Below, one piece after another: positions 1 through 10,543 of a DNA stretch of 64,000 nt (positions are counted from its first letter, which is position 1; each line of letters begins with the position of its first letter). Origin of the DNA: Tolypeutes matacus (taxonomy: Eukaryota > Chordata > Mammalia > Cingulata > Chlamyphoridae). The position numbers were made by a program, and so were the translations under genes. The stretch lies in contig JAKSZT010053887.1 in the NCBI GenBank assembly GCA_026826555.1, positions 65,345,653 through 65,409,652 of the forward strand, given 5' to 3'. The notes under the pieces are model-generated. The model was not told the origin of the DNA. It was given only the letters and a program-made list of their open reading frames with translations, and ran no database searches.

Positions 1-355
1 GAATTCACTGAGACCTCCTTATTAAAAATAACTATAGCCACAATTATTTTACTTGTGCTTATGCTGAAGTGTTCCACATCATAAATAAATCCTGGTTCAT
101 TCTTAATTTAAAAAAATAAATAAATAAATAAAATAAAATAAAATACTCTTGACATTTCATAGAGTTACATGTGGAATTTGGGTTGTGTATTTTTATAATG
201 TACTTTCATTCTGTTTTACTATTATTGTAATTATACTCTTGTGTTGTCCCTATAAAGCATATCTACATATGACTTTATCAGTATTTTTATGCTAATATAA
301 CAAAATTTGGTAAAAATCCCAAAGTTGTGAGGATAATTTTATATATCTGCTAAAC

Positions 356-541
356 CAGGGGTCAGCAAACTATGACCTTCAAATCACATCTGACCCATCA
401 CCTGTTTTTTTGTGGCTCACAGGCTAAAAACAGTGTTTACATTTTAAAAATAGATTTGTAAAAACCAAAAGATGCATGTGACACATGAAAGTTAACTGAA
501 ACTCTAATTTCAGTGCCCAAGAATAAAGTTTTGTTGGAATG
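356..541. mobile_element. hAT-like non-autonomous DNA transposon fragment
   Basis: The left end reads caggggtcagcaaact, which resembles the terminal inverted repeat of a common mammalian hAT-Charlie-type MITE as I remember it. The interior keeps recognisable words of that family (ggctcacaggct, aataaagttttgttgga). The opposite terminus is missing and the copy stops at an A-run near 543. It has no coding capacity. The small minus-strand open frame across it is a chance frame through the A-run. The class is fairly secure; the exact family is not. Confidence 0.5.
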
Positions 542-560
542 TAAAAAAAAAAAAAAAAAA

Positions 561-2066
561 AGAACAAGAACACATGTTCTTGCCACACTTTGTATTTTTC
601 AAGTCTCAAAACTTCAAACAATTCCACCTTTAATGTTTTGAAAATTGGGATTTTTCAGATAACTTGCACTGAAGATTTTATGGCAGTATTACTTTTCTAA
701 AAGTAAGTTTTACAAGTAAAGAGAATTTTCAAAGAATACCTACTGGCTGGCTTCCTTAAAAAAGAAATGTTTATGTCACTCAAGATGGAAGCCCAATAAG
801 CCTTACAAGTACCACTTCTGCAGTAGTTTACATTTGAGCAATGCATGTTCACAAATAAAATTATTCTTAAAACTTATTTAAATAGATAAATTCTAGCACT
901 TAACTTTCAGACACTGCTTCAGCCCAAGCCTATTGCATGCTCCTACAAGAGAGGAAATGTACAGTATTTGTTTCAAATGTTACCAAATTCAGATTTTCAC
1001 AATTCAATATTTCAAAATCATCTGAAAAAAGAGAAAGGAAAGGAGGAAATGCCCCATTTGATATCAATAATAAGATATAAATATATATTTTCACTAAAAC
1101 TGGAAAAGTAAATTTATTTAAAGGAAAAAAAAAATTGACCTTGACATCATCCCAATAAAGAAGCATAAAATCCAATGGTTTCTCCTCTGGCCTTTGAATA
1201 AATCATAGAGCATTGTTAGTTGCCAAAATTAAAGACAACATATAAATTTAAGAGCTGAGATACCCGTTGCATTGGTCACTTTGGAGAATCATTTGCTACT
1301 ATTTGTTAATCAGTTAGCAGGACTAGTAACCAAAGCTGAAAGAGATGGTAATTGGGAAATAAGATAAAATTGGTTTTGCTGTCTTAATATGTCTGAATTT
1401 TCCATTCATAGTTAAAAAAAAAAAAAAAAAAAACAAACAAAAAGCTTTGGGCAACTTGATAATCAAACCAACTTAACTATTTGTTTCACTTCAAAATAAT
1501 TCAGCACATGAATTCTTTACAAAGCCTGGCCTGAGTTTACAGTAGTTCTATACTACACTGTCTTTCACTACACTCAAAATTATAGACAAACAACTAATAA
1601 GGTTGTGTTCTATCACATAAAGAATTATGCATTCTGTCATAATTTTAATAACTGGTCCACAAATAGAGAAATGAGCAAATGATGAGGACAGGAGTGATTT
1701 TTAATGACTTTCAAAATGTAAGAAATATGTTGTTTTAACTAGCATGTACAGCACATTTCAATACTGATTTATTCTCTTTTTCTAACTTAACCTCCTTTAA
1801 AAATTTTGGTTCATTGACCTCTCTTGCTTACTCTCCTAAATCCTCATACTTGAGGAGACTCAGCCCTGGTGATAGTGTTCACTCATTTTAATTGGCAAGA
1901 CAAAATAATAACTTTATCAATATAATACTTATCCTAGAGAAGACTGCTTTGGTTTTCAAATGAGACAATAAGGTGGGAAAAACAAAGATCAAAAAAGTCC
2001 TGAGAAAAGCTGTTGTATTATGTTTTAGAAATACTGGTATTGATCCAACTATACATGGATTCAATT
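561..2066. other. AT-rich sequence without recognised gene
   Basis: The stretch is AT-rich with A-runs (for example 1413-1432). I see no splice-bounded open frame and no repeat I can name. The short minus-strand open frame at 930-1175 has no recognisable composition or motif and is probably chance. Confidence 0.5.
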
Positions 2067-2082
2067 AAAAGCAAAGCTAGAA
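2067..2082. repeat. 5' target-site duplication of element A
   Basis: The 16-mer aaaagcaaagctagaa recurs at 3881-3896 with one mismatch (a to g at the 13th base), immediately after the A-rich tail of element A. This length and placement are typical of L1-mediated insertion. Confidence 0.85.
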
Positions 2083-3880
2083 GCATGCCCCAGGTGAACC
2101 CCTTCCCACTCATCCCCTCATCACTGAAACCCTGCAGTAGTGGTCCTCCCCTGGCACTTCCATGACCCTTCTGTGATCCAAAACCTCTCCAAAAATGAAA
2201 CCAACCAAATAACTAAATAAAATTAATAAGAAAATGAAGTCATAATTTAAAAAATAACCAGTAAAATACAAAAAATTTTAAAACAATTTGAAATAATTTT
2301 TTTTAAACTTTAGACATTGTGTCTTTAATCACTGTAAGATCTATTGTCTTGAATGTACAGTGACATTTTCTTCCATATATGTTCAAGTGTTTATGGAACA
2401 TTGTCTCGGTGGGTGGAGAGTCACACAATAACCAAAAGAATATTGAATTCCCATCCTGAGAAGTTCTGCTACATTCTCTAGTAGGACATCAAGAATCCCC
2501 CAAGTGCAAGGGCAATGTCTAATGAAGGAAGACAGACCATTTGCCAGGTCCTTGACACTGGTGATTGTACTTATGAACATTTTTTTCTGATATTGAAACT
2601 TAGCCTAGTATTATATACTGCCTAAGAGTTACCTCCTGAAAGCCTCCTTGTTGCTCAAATGTGGACTCACTCTAAGCCAAACTCAGCATATAAATGCATT
2701 ACCTTCCCCTGGGATGGGACATGACTCCTGAGGATGAGCCTCCCTGGTACTGAGGGATTATTACCAAGCACCAACTAGCAATGCATATGGAAAAAACTTT
2801 GACCAAAAGGGGGAAATGGTAAATACAAATGAGTTTTTATGGCTAAGAGATTTCAAAGTGAGTCGGAAAGCCATTCCAAAGGTTACGTTTATGCAAATCT
2901 CAGCAGGATCTCATTGACAGCTACAATAAACAGTGCCTCAAATAGTGGGGCTCCTGAGGGATCTAGAGATATCCAGAAAGTATAAGAAGGACAGACAGCT
3001 CAAGAATTCAGCACCCTGTCAGTGAGCTTTACTTTGGAATTTATGCTCCCCAATGTAAGAGAGTTAGACTCATTTATAGGCTCTCTACACATGGCTCTAC
3101 TGCCCCTTTTATTTGAACCCATAATTAGCAAAATATTTGATAAATATATGTCTCAGAGACTTAAATCTTTGGTCCATCCATGTGCCAGTTGAGCCCTGAA
3201 TGTCAGCAGAGTCGCAAAACCTACTCTTCAGTTCAATGGACTCATCCAGGACAACTAACAAGGAGATGGTGATGGACAATGTCCATCCCAAGCAACAGAG
3301 AGTGTCTGCAACTGCAAGCAAGATAGCTCCATCCATTTGCCCCCACTGGATCTAAACCCCCTCTCAATTAAAAGCACAGTGGGCATCACCATCCCCAAAT
3401 CCTCGAGATTGGGGAACGAAAAATGGACTAAAGTGGACATATTATTGTTCTATTATAGACTTATTAATATTTTAGCAATGGAAGAACCCTTATCATTGTG
3501 TAAAGGCAGTGGCCACCAGAGGTTCTGAGTGATGGGAGAGGGAAGAATAGGTGTAATATGGGGGCATTTTCTTGACACTGGATTTGTCCTGCATGACTTT
3601 GCAGTGATGTATAACAGGCCATTATATATTTTGTCATAACTTACAAAATTGTGTGGGACAAAGTGTAAACTGTCATGTAAATGTAGTTCATGGTTAGTAG
3701 GAATACTTCAATATGGGTTCATCAATTGTAACAAATGTATCACACTAATGAAGGATGTTGTTAATGTGGGAAAGTGTGGGAGGGGGATGGAGTGGGGCAT
3801 ATGGGAATCCCTTATATTTTTTATGTAACATTTATGTAATCTAAACCTTCTTTTAAAAAAATTAATTATAAAAGAATTTA
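2083..3880 (+). mobile_element. ORF-less L1-tailed element, copy A, with 5' inversion
   Basis: From about 2376 to 3850 the copy is collinear with copies B (about 5286-7284) and C (51503-53345). Shared words include aagccaaactcagcatat, aaagggggaaa and a tail with atatgggaatccc. The last ~360 bp also match the 3' UTR end of the L1 at 45.7-51.5 kb. The first ~290 bp (2083-2375) match the head of copy C only when reverse-complemented, so the 5' part is inverted. Perfect-but-one 16-bp target duplications flank the whole unit. It has no long ORF and no reverse transcriptase similarity. It was most likely moved by L1 proteins. It could instead be a truncated L1 with an unusually long 3' UTR. Confidence 0.75.
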
Positions 3881-3896
3881 AAAAGCAAAGCTGGAA
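3881..3896. repeat. 3' target-site duplication of element A
   Basis: aaaagcaaagctggaa, the partner of 2067-2082. It follows the AT-rich tail of element A directly and fixes its 3' boundary. Confidence 0.85.
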
Positions 3897-3949
3897 ATAA
3901 ATATTTGTAATCATAGCAGTGAATTCATTTTTGAGCAATCAGGTGCACA

Positions 3950-4140
3950 GCACTTGATTTCATAATATGCATACAATCACATTTATTCTGCACAGTGACA
4001 CTACAAAATAAGGATGACCAGTCCCATTTACATTTGAAAAACTAAATATTGAGAAGTTACATTTTTTTTTTCTATGTCACTAATATAATAAGTGGTCAAG
4101 CTGAAATTTCAGCTCAAGTCATTACAAAGCCTATGCCAGA
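3950..4140 (+). mobile_element. MIR SINE fragment
   Basis: The order of words follows the MIR core and tail: a cacttg... start, cacagtgacactacaaaataaggatga, tcccatttaca, aactaaatattgagaagtta, and a final segment like the conserved part on agtggtcaagctgaaattt. It is heavily diverged, as expected for an ancient mammalian SINE. Confidence 0.6.
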
Positions 4141-4985
4141 TTGAAGCTCTTTTCTCTATTTTACAATGCAGTATTTTGTGAATTCAGAGCAAATATATCT
4201 ACATTTCTTAAACAGTAAATCTAGAAACACTTAAGTAGATTTCCAGTTTTAGAGAACAGCAAAGTTGAAGAAAATGTCAGAAGTTGTCTTTAATTTTCCA
4301 GCTCTAGCTAGTTCCACATGGTCTTCCTTTATTTTAATGCAGATTAGGAGCACATGACTAAAGAATGTTGAATACTCTAAGCAAGAACTGGACCAAGTTG
4401 GTGAAGATCTGTACTATGTCAGTGCTGGTGCCAGTTAGAAGTTTCTAAAACATGGCCAGGGACTTACTCTACAAGACAGCCTTGATGCTGGCATAAAAAT
4501 GCGGGTTGTCTCTTAGCTGCACCCTGGGAGAATAAATCTGGTTCGGATTTTTTTTTTTTTTTTTTTAATTTTCTGGTTTTTTGTCAAGTTCTAAATGATA
4601 TTACATTCTTCCTAGTTCTACTGTTTTCTTATCTGGGCCACTTTTCTTTTTGTGAGCAATTCTTTGATTATTATCAAACACTCATCAGATGCCCATCACT
4701 TTTAATCTCAAGCTCACAATTCTCAAATCCTCATTCCTCTACTCTCTCCTTATAGTTTCTCCATGAACTGAAAAACAAATAATTACCAATCATTTCCACT
4801 TTGCATTCTCAAAATTAAGCAAGACTGCAGGGGAAAGAGATTTTAACTATTCTGACACTACCAATATTCAAACAGAATGTGAACCATCAGTCATTAGGTA
4901 TTTTGTGGAAGAGAACCTACATTGGATGACTAATAGGTTCCTTTCAGTCTAGATTTAAGATGTGAGTGGCAAAAAACATCTTTTA
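4141..4985. other. Unassigned AT-rich stretch with T-run
   Basis: It includes a run of about 18 T near 4549-4566 just after an aataaatctgg segment. I see no gene. The right end is the target site of the DAS SINE; 7457 onward resembles L2, so part of this stretch may be the left side of the same L2. Confidence 0.4.
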
Positions 4986-5001
4986 AAAAGTAATGCCAGT
5001 C
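4986..5001. repeat. 5' target-site duplication of the split DAS SINE
   Basis: aaaagtaatgccagtc is repeated exactly at 7441-7456. The two copies bracket the SINE head, element B and the SINE tail, showing that all three occupy one insertion site. Confidence 0.88.
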
Positions 5002-5285
5002 TAGAAAGCAGATATCGCTCACGTGACTGGGGTCCCGCCTTCCACATGGGAGGTCATTGGTTCGGATCCCAGTGCCTCCTAAAGAAGACAGTGAGCTGGT
5101 GCAATGGGCAGGCACAGTAAGCTGACACAGCAAGAGACACAAGAAGAGGGAACATAACGAGAGACACAACAAAGCAGGGAGCAACGTTTCCTGGTCCCTC
5201 CTAAAGAAGACAGTGAGCTGACAGGCAGGCACGGCGAGCTGACAGACAAGATGATGCAACAAGAAACGTGGGGAATGAAAATTTG
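5002..5285 (+). mobile_element. DAS-type tRNA-derived SINE, 5' part
   Basis: This is the head of a DAS-type armadillo SINE. A-box-like sequence lies near 5010-5030 (gctcacgtgactgggg) and a B-box-like ggttcggatcccagtgcc near 5059-5076, as in a tRNA-Ala-derived promoter. After that come the family's characteristic gacacaacaaagcaggga and gatgatgcaacaag words. A second, shorter partial unit begins near 5189. The SINE is interrupted by element B and resumes at about 7285. The bracketing 16-bp duplications (4986-5001 and 7441-7456) support a single original insertion. The promoter is probably inactive now. Confidence 0.8.
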
Positions 5286-7284
5286 GGAGACACTGGGGAA
5301 TGAGAGAGGGAAGGTGTCACGATACACACTGGACATCCAATATGCAGTGATACAAGGAAAGAAAAATAATAATTTAAAAAAATATTTTTTTTTGTTTTTC
5401 CCATTTTTTTTTGAATGTCCCAATCCGTTAATTATATTTTATTTTTAGTGGGTTTTTTTTCTGCATTTCTTTATATTTTATCTCTTGCATTTAAGCTTAT
5501 CATTATTATTTCATTTTCCTATTAATTGCATTTGGTTATTATATGGGCTTCATCTTCAAGGAAGGTTTAGATCACAGAAGGGTTACAATGGGGGCTACAG
5601 AGGATCATTGGTGGGGGGTGTCTGGGATGGGGGTTTCATGGGAGTAAGTTCATCTGAATATACATGAAAGATATATAAAATTGTTCAAATGATCAAGGGA
5701 TGGGACATGGTCACGGTGGGTAGACAATCACTCAATAAATGAGGGAATACTGAATTCCCAGCCTGGAGAGCTCTGCCACATTCTCCAAGGGAGCAGCAAC
5801 AGTCTGCTGAGTGCAGGGGCAGTGTCTGGCAAAAAAGGATGGCCCACTGATGGGTTCTTGTTATTGATGACTAGCCTTATGAGTCTTTGCTCTTGTAATT
5901 GAAACTTGGATCACTGTTATGGGGTGCCTAAGGGTTGCCACCTAAGAGTCTCCTTGTTGCTCAAATGTGGCATCTCTCTAAGCCAAACTCAGCATATGAA
6001 TGCATTACCTTCCCCCCAACGTGGGACATGACTCCCAGGGATGAAGCTCCCTGGCAACAAGGGATTAATACCAAGTGCCAACTGGCAACACAACTACAAA
6101 AAGACCTTGAATAAAAGGGGGAAAAGGTAAAGACAAATGAGTTCATGTGGCTAAGAGACTTCAAAGAGAGTCGGGAGGTCATCCCAGAGGTAACGCTTAC
6201 GCACATCTCAGTAGGATCTCATAGAACACCAAAGTGGATATCATCCCACACAGAGAGGCTCCTGAGGGCTCTGGAGACACCAGGTCCTATATAAGGGGGG
6301 ATAGCCCCAGAGATTGACGCCTTATCAGTGGGCTCTACTTTGGAATCTGTGCTCCTGAGAGTGGCAGAGTTGGACTCAAATAAGTCCTCCCTGCACATGG
6401 TCCATCAGTCCCTTCTATTCAAATCTATATGTGATGCTGGAGTTTGTAGGTGTACTTCCAGAGACTGGAGCCTCTGGCCTGCCTATGTGCCAGCTGTGCC
6501 TGGAATCTTGGTCCAGCTGCAACTCCTACTCTACAGCTCAATGGACTCACCCAAGTCCCCTGGTGAGGAGACAATGATGGACAACGGCCATCCCAGGGAA
6601 TGGAGAGAGCCTGCAGCTGCAGGCAGGATAATCCCATCCACCGTATCCATGGGATATAAGCCCACTCTCACTTGCAGGTGGAGTGAACATCACCATTCCA
6701 GTCCCCTCAGGATTGGGGGAAGAGCTATGGACTAGAGTGGACTTACTGGTATTCTGTTGTAGACATATTGTGGTTCAAGCAATGGAAAGAAATTGTAACA
6801 GTGAGGTGAAGCCAGTGGCCACTAGATGCTTTCGGGGCAGGAATGGCAAGGGCAGTTGTAATACAGGGGATTTTTCAGGACTTGGTGGTTGACCTGAGTG
6901 ACATTGCGGTGACGGATATAGGCCGTTTTACATCAGCATATACCATGCAAGACTGTGTGGGAGAGAGTGTGGTCTACGATGTGAACTGTGCTCTATGCTT
7001 AGTGGCAAAGCCCCAGGATGTGTATATCCATTGCAGGTGATGTGCCACACTAATGAAAGATGTTTATGTGGGATGTTGTGGGAGGTGTGGGAGGTGGGGA
7101 ACATGGGAATCCCTGTGGTTTTAGTGTGGCATTTGTGTAATCTAAGCATCTTTTAAAATATATATATAAAAAAATAGCATTTATATAAGCAAATGCACAT
7201 ATATGCATATATATTTATATATCATTTTACAAATATTGGTGTGTATTGTGAAAATTTTGATTTTTACCCACAATAAAAAAAAAA
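5286..7284 (+). mobile_element. ORF-less L1-tailed element, copy B
   Basis: The copy begins with a head (gacactggggaatgag...) that aligns with the start of copy C, followed by a T-rich stretch (5390-5520), the gatcacag...ggttacaa block, the aagccaaactcagcatat block at 5980-5998, aaagggggaaaagg at 6113, and an L1-type 3' end (gtgccacactaatgaaagatg, then atgggaatccc). An AT-rich stretch and an A-run to about 7284 follow. It sits inside a DAS SINE. The flanking SINE segments (5261-5292 and 7281-7317) are similar to each other and may be the target duplication, but SINE-internal repeats make the exact ends uncertain by some 20 bp. Open frames within it, including 6328-6735, are chance frames in a non-coding element. 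Confidence 0.72.
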
Positions 7285-7440
7285 GAGACATGGGGAGGAA
7301 AAATAATGAGAGACACAACAAAGCAGGTAGCAGAGGTTCTGGGTTCAGCTCCTAGTGCCTCCTAAAAAAAAAAGAAAAAAGGAAGACAGACACAGCAAGA
7401 GCAAACAACAAGGAGGGTGGGGAGAAAGAAAGAAAGAAAT
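7285..7440 (+). mobile_element. DAS-type SINE, 3' part
   Basis: The SINE resumes with gagagacacaacaaagcagg, then a second tRNA-like unit reduced to gcagaggttctgggttcag and cctagtgcctcct, then the gacagacacagcaag tail and a short gaaa-rich terminus. It ends exactly at the second 16-bp target duplication. Confidence 0.78.
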
Positions 7441-7860
7441 AAAAGTAATGCCAGTCATTGGCTTGAAATTCTTCAATTGCTTCCACTCTCTCTGAGTAAA
7501 AGCCCAAGTACTCACAAATGCTTAACCAAGTCCTAGATATCTTCCTACCACTATACCAACCCATTCCCCTTAACCTAAGTGTTTTATTACTACTCTCTCC
7601 CTTGTTCAATCAGCAACACGCACTCTGGACCCTTTGCTGTTCCTAGAATTCATGAGGCACTTTGCTACTTGAGGATCTTTGCAACTCTTGTTCCTTCCTG
7701 TATAGTAGGAGAAGCCCTGGATCGCTATTCCTACTGAACTTTCTATTTCAATCATGTCTGCCTCCCATGGCAATTTCCTTCTCTTTGCTCTCCAAATCAT
7801 CAAACAAAAAGTTGATCCTCTTTTTCATATTTCCTCAAACCTATAGAAACAAGACAGGTT
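7441..7860 (+). mobile_element. LINE-2 (L2) 3' fragment
   Basis: After the duplication (aaaagtaatgccagtc, 7441-7456) the sequence follows the well-known L2 3' region: gaaattcttcaattgcttcc, agtaaaagcccaagta, a ccaaccca block, ttgctgttcctagaa and ttgcaactcttgttcc. It is old and diverged. The DAS SINE was inserted into it. Confidence 0.6.
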
Positions 7861-8930
7861 TCCTCTATTTTACATTCACAAAAATAGTGGTTAATAATTG
7901 TTTCACTTGAAAGAATTTTAATCTACTCATATCATCAAGTTGCTTAAAATTTTTAATCTCACTGATTTAATAAATGATATAGGTAGAAGGAAAATAATAA
8001 TAATAATAAATTAACAGACATGTGACCTGTTAAATTTATACATATGCATATTCATAATCTTTAACCTCCTATTAGGTACATGCCCTATAAACATGCCTTA
8101 AAAATTTATAGTAAAATTTGTTAGTCTAAGGACTTTTCCCAAAGAATATTCAGTTCAGCAATATGAGCTATGTTTAATTTATTATATAGTTCTATAATAA
8201 ATAGTCATATTTTCTTTGCAAGGCATGTGGCATATAATATTTGCCATTCTCCCATTAGGCAACTTTTTAAAGAAAATGAATGCTGTATTATTTATTATTT
8301 GTCATATCACACAATAACTTTTTTTAATCTACCAGAATTTAACTTTATCCACGCATACATAGCCAATAATTATTTACAGGATTTTTAAGCATTTTTCTTA
8401 AATATGTACTTGTATCCATAGCAAGAGATTAATACATTACTAATTACACATAAGTATGAATAATTCTAATATAATCCTCTTCCCTCAAATTATCACTTAA
8501 CATTTTTGATAAAAGTGATGTGATTTGGGGACGGTAGGTTGCTTTGGAAACTGGTACTTTTAAAAATATATTAACTGAAACAAAGAACAAAAATGTGTAT
8601 AATAAATGATGGCATGCAAAATTACTTAGAAATAATAAAATATGTTTTTCTAATAGCAATTACCCATTAAAATATTTTAAATCGGGTGAAGAAATTAATA
8701 TCTAAAAAACCAGACCTTTGTGATGGTTTGATTTTGAGGGAATTATTTTTCCTAAAGTAGTCAAGAGTTAACTAATTTGTGAAAAACATGTTTTAAGATG
8801 TGTTATATATTTAACAAGATACCTAGTAAAGATATGGTTTCTTTTTTTATTTTTATTTTTGTATCAGTTAATTTGGTAAACATTTATAGAACCCATATTC
8901 TGCTACTGTGTCCCAGGAACTTCACAAGAA
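7861..8930. other. AT-rich sequence without recognised gene
   Basis: Very AT-rich, with a short (aat)n run near 7996-8008. The open frames here are short, have no recognisable motif and lack splice-like borders. Confidence 0.45.
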
Positions 8931-9165
8931 GTTAGAGGTGCACAATAGAATATGACAGGGCCTGCTCAATCACAGTGAAGTGATGGGGTCAGAGGCCAGG
9001 GCTTTGAAAAGCTTTAGGTAGAGTCTTAACATGAAGGTAAACTAGAGAGAAGCCAGATAATCAGGGACCAAAGATGAATTGTGTTGTGCGTCATGCTAAG
9101 GAATTTAAATTCTACCTTAAGCAAAGCCATTTAATCATTTTAAATGGGAGACTGACATGCTTTAA
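8930..9165 (+). mobile_element. Ancient mammalian repeat, same family as 19005-19700 and 23690-24130
   Basis: It shares word order with the other two copies (gggtcagaggccagggc, aaactagagagaagcc, gtcatgctaaggaatttaaat, gggagactgacatg). I recognise the family as a common ancient mammalian interspersed repeat but cannot name it with certainty. Confidence 0.45.
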
Positions 9166-10400
9166 TTATTGATGCATAAATTTATTAGCTTTTACTCCAC
9201 AAAAGAGTTTTCTACCTGTTGTTCAGAGATGCTAAGTGTATTCTATGGCATCAAAATAATGATTTTCATTTCTGAGGTAGTGCCATTCATCCCAAGAGCA
9301 GTTGTTGTTTGCTGGTTTATTTGTATCCGTAATATACTACTTTCTCATATTTATTTTATTAATCTTTTAAAAATTTTTCTAAAGAGTACTTTTCCTTCTT
9401 TCAGTATGAATGTATTTAACACTAAATTTGACTCTGAATGCAATTTTGGCAATATCCCATATTTTCATGTCATTGTGTTTGCTGGTTTCTTTTTATTCAG
9501 AGTATGTTAGCATCTCTTACATTTATTTTTTTGTTCTTTAAAATTAGTCTTCAAAATGTTTTTCTTGTTTTATCATGAAAGTATTTAACACCAAAATTTG
9601 CCTCACAATGCAAATTTGCAAATATCCAATGAGTTTGCATATTTATGTGTACTTTATATTCTAAACTCTGCAATGCAAGTTTGTTTTTCCCTTGCATGCA
9701 GAGATTCCTTTGCTTTGGAGAGATTTTGTAGTTAGATTTTAATATCTTTGACTATATATACACACTTTATAAATATACACACATTCTCTTACATATTTGA
9801 GGGCCTTTTAGTTGATGTTTATTTGATCATTTGAAATATTGACATAAATTTTCATTTTATAAAAATAGATTGCCAGTTTCCCATTTTACAAATACAAATT
9901 TAATGACTTTTTCTGGAAAAGTGTGGTTAACATAACAACATTTTTGAATCGTTGTTTTTGTTTGGAAAAAAGGTGAATTACATGTCTCTAAGGTTAAATA
10001 ATTTTTAAATTGACTAAATTCTTACTAGTTACATTCATAAAGTTCTTCCTTAATAACCTTATTTATTCCTTACTTGTTTTTATTCAAGAAATGATAGAGA
10101 TGAGGTAAATATTCCAACAATAGTATATTTATTTTAATATATCTTTATAATTTGAATAGATTTTCACTCCTATGTTTCAATGAAATGCTCTTCAGGACAC
10201 AATTTATTTGAATTGCAAATTTTCTCATTGTTGAAGTTTTCCTCTGATTTATGTAATTATTTACTTACATAATTTGGGGGCTTGATTTTTACCATGCCTG
10301 ATATTCATATTGTCATTATTTTTCTTCTATTTATATTTATACTACATATTTGCCCTTGTTTTTTCACTTTTACCATTTCTGTTTTTATTTTACCTTATGT
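9166..10400. other. AT-rich sequence without recognised gene
   Basis: T-rich and AT-rich DNA. Two segments near 9350-9450 and 9520-9620 resemble each other (a cttttaaaa...tttttct block followed by atgaatgtatttaacac or atgaaagtatttaacacc), suggesting an old local duplication. The open frame at 9169-9510 spans one of them and shows no recognisable protein feature. Confidence 0.4.
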
Positions 10401-10402
10401 GA

Positions 10403-10450
10403 ATTATTTAAATGCCATAAAATTGGATTATTTAAATGCCATAAAACTAA
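10403..10450. repeat. Two tandem copies of a 24-bp unit
   Basis: The unit attatttaaatgccataaaa plus four variable bases occurs at 10403-10426 and 10427-10450. It lies directly upstream of the long hairpin. Confidence 0.8.
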
Positions 10451-10457
10451 ATATTTT

Positions 10458-10543
10458 TATTTTCATTCATACTATTAATATGAAGCACAAACTATTTATC
10501 CCCAAATAGTTTGTGCTTCATGTTAATACTATGAATGAAAATA
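10458..10543. repeat. Long near-perfect hairpin, ~40-bp arms, 6-nt spacer
   Basis: The arm 10458-10497 is matched by the reverse complement of 10504-10543 with two mismatches; the spacer is atcccc. The core arm word is tgaagcacaaactattt and its complement aaatagtttgtgcttca. No target duplication or terminal TA/TTAA feature is obvious, so it is not clearly a MITE. Confidence 0.9.

Noticed and set aside
1..6. EcoRI site (gaattc) at the first bases as a biological boundary
   Set aside because: More probably a cloning or clone-end artefact.
2083..2375. Unrelated unique insertion at the head of element A
   Set aside because: It aligns in reverse complement with the head of copy C and lies within the same target duplications, so it is an inverted part of the element.
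4930..5423. Minus-strand frames with repeated Cys/Ser/Leu words
   Set aside because: They are translations of SINE-internal short repeats in antisense.
6328..6735. 135-codon frame in copy B
   Set aside because: The corresponding stretches of copies A and C are not open in the same way, so the frame is not conserved in the element family.
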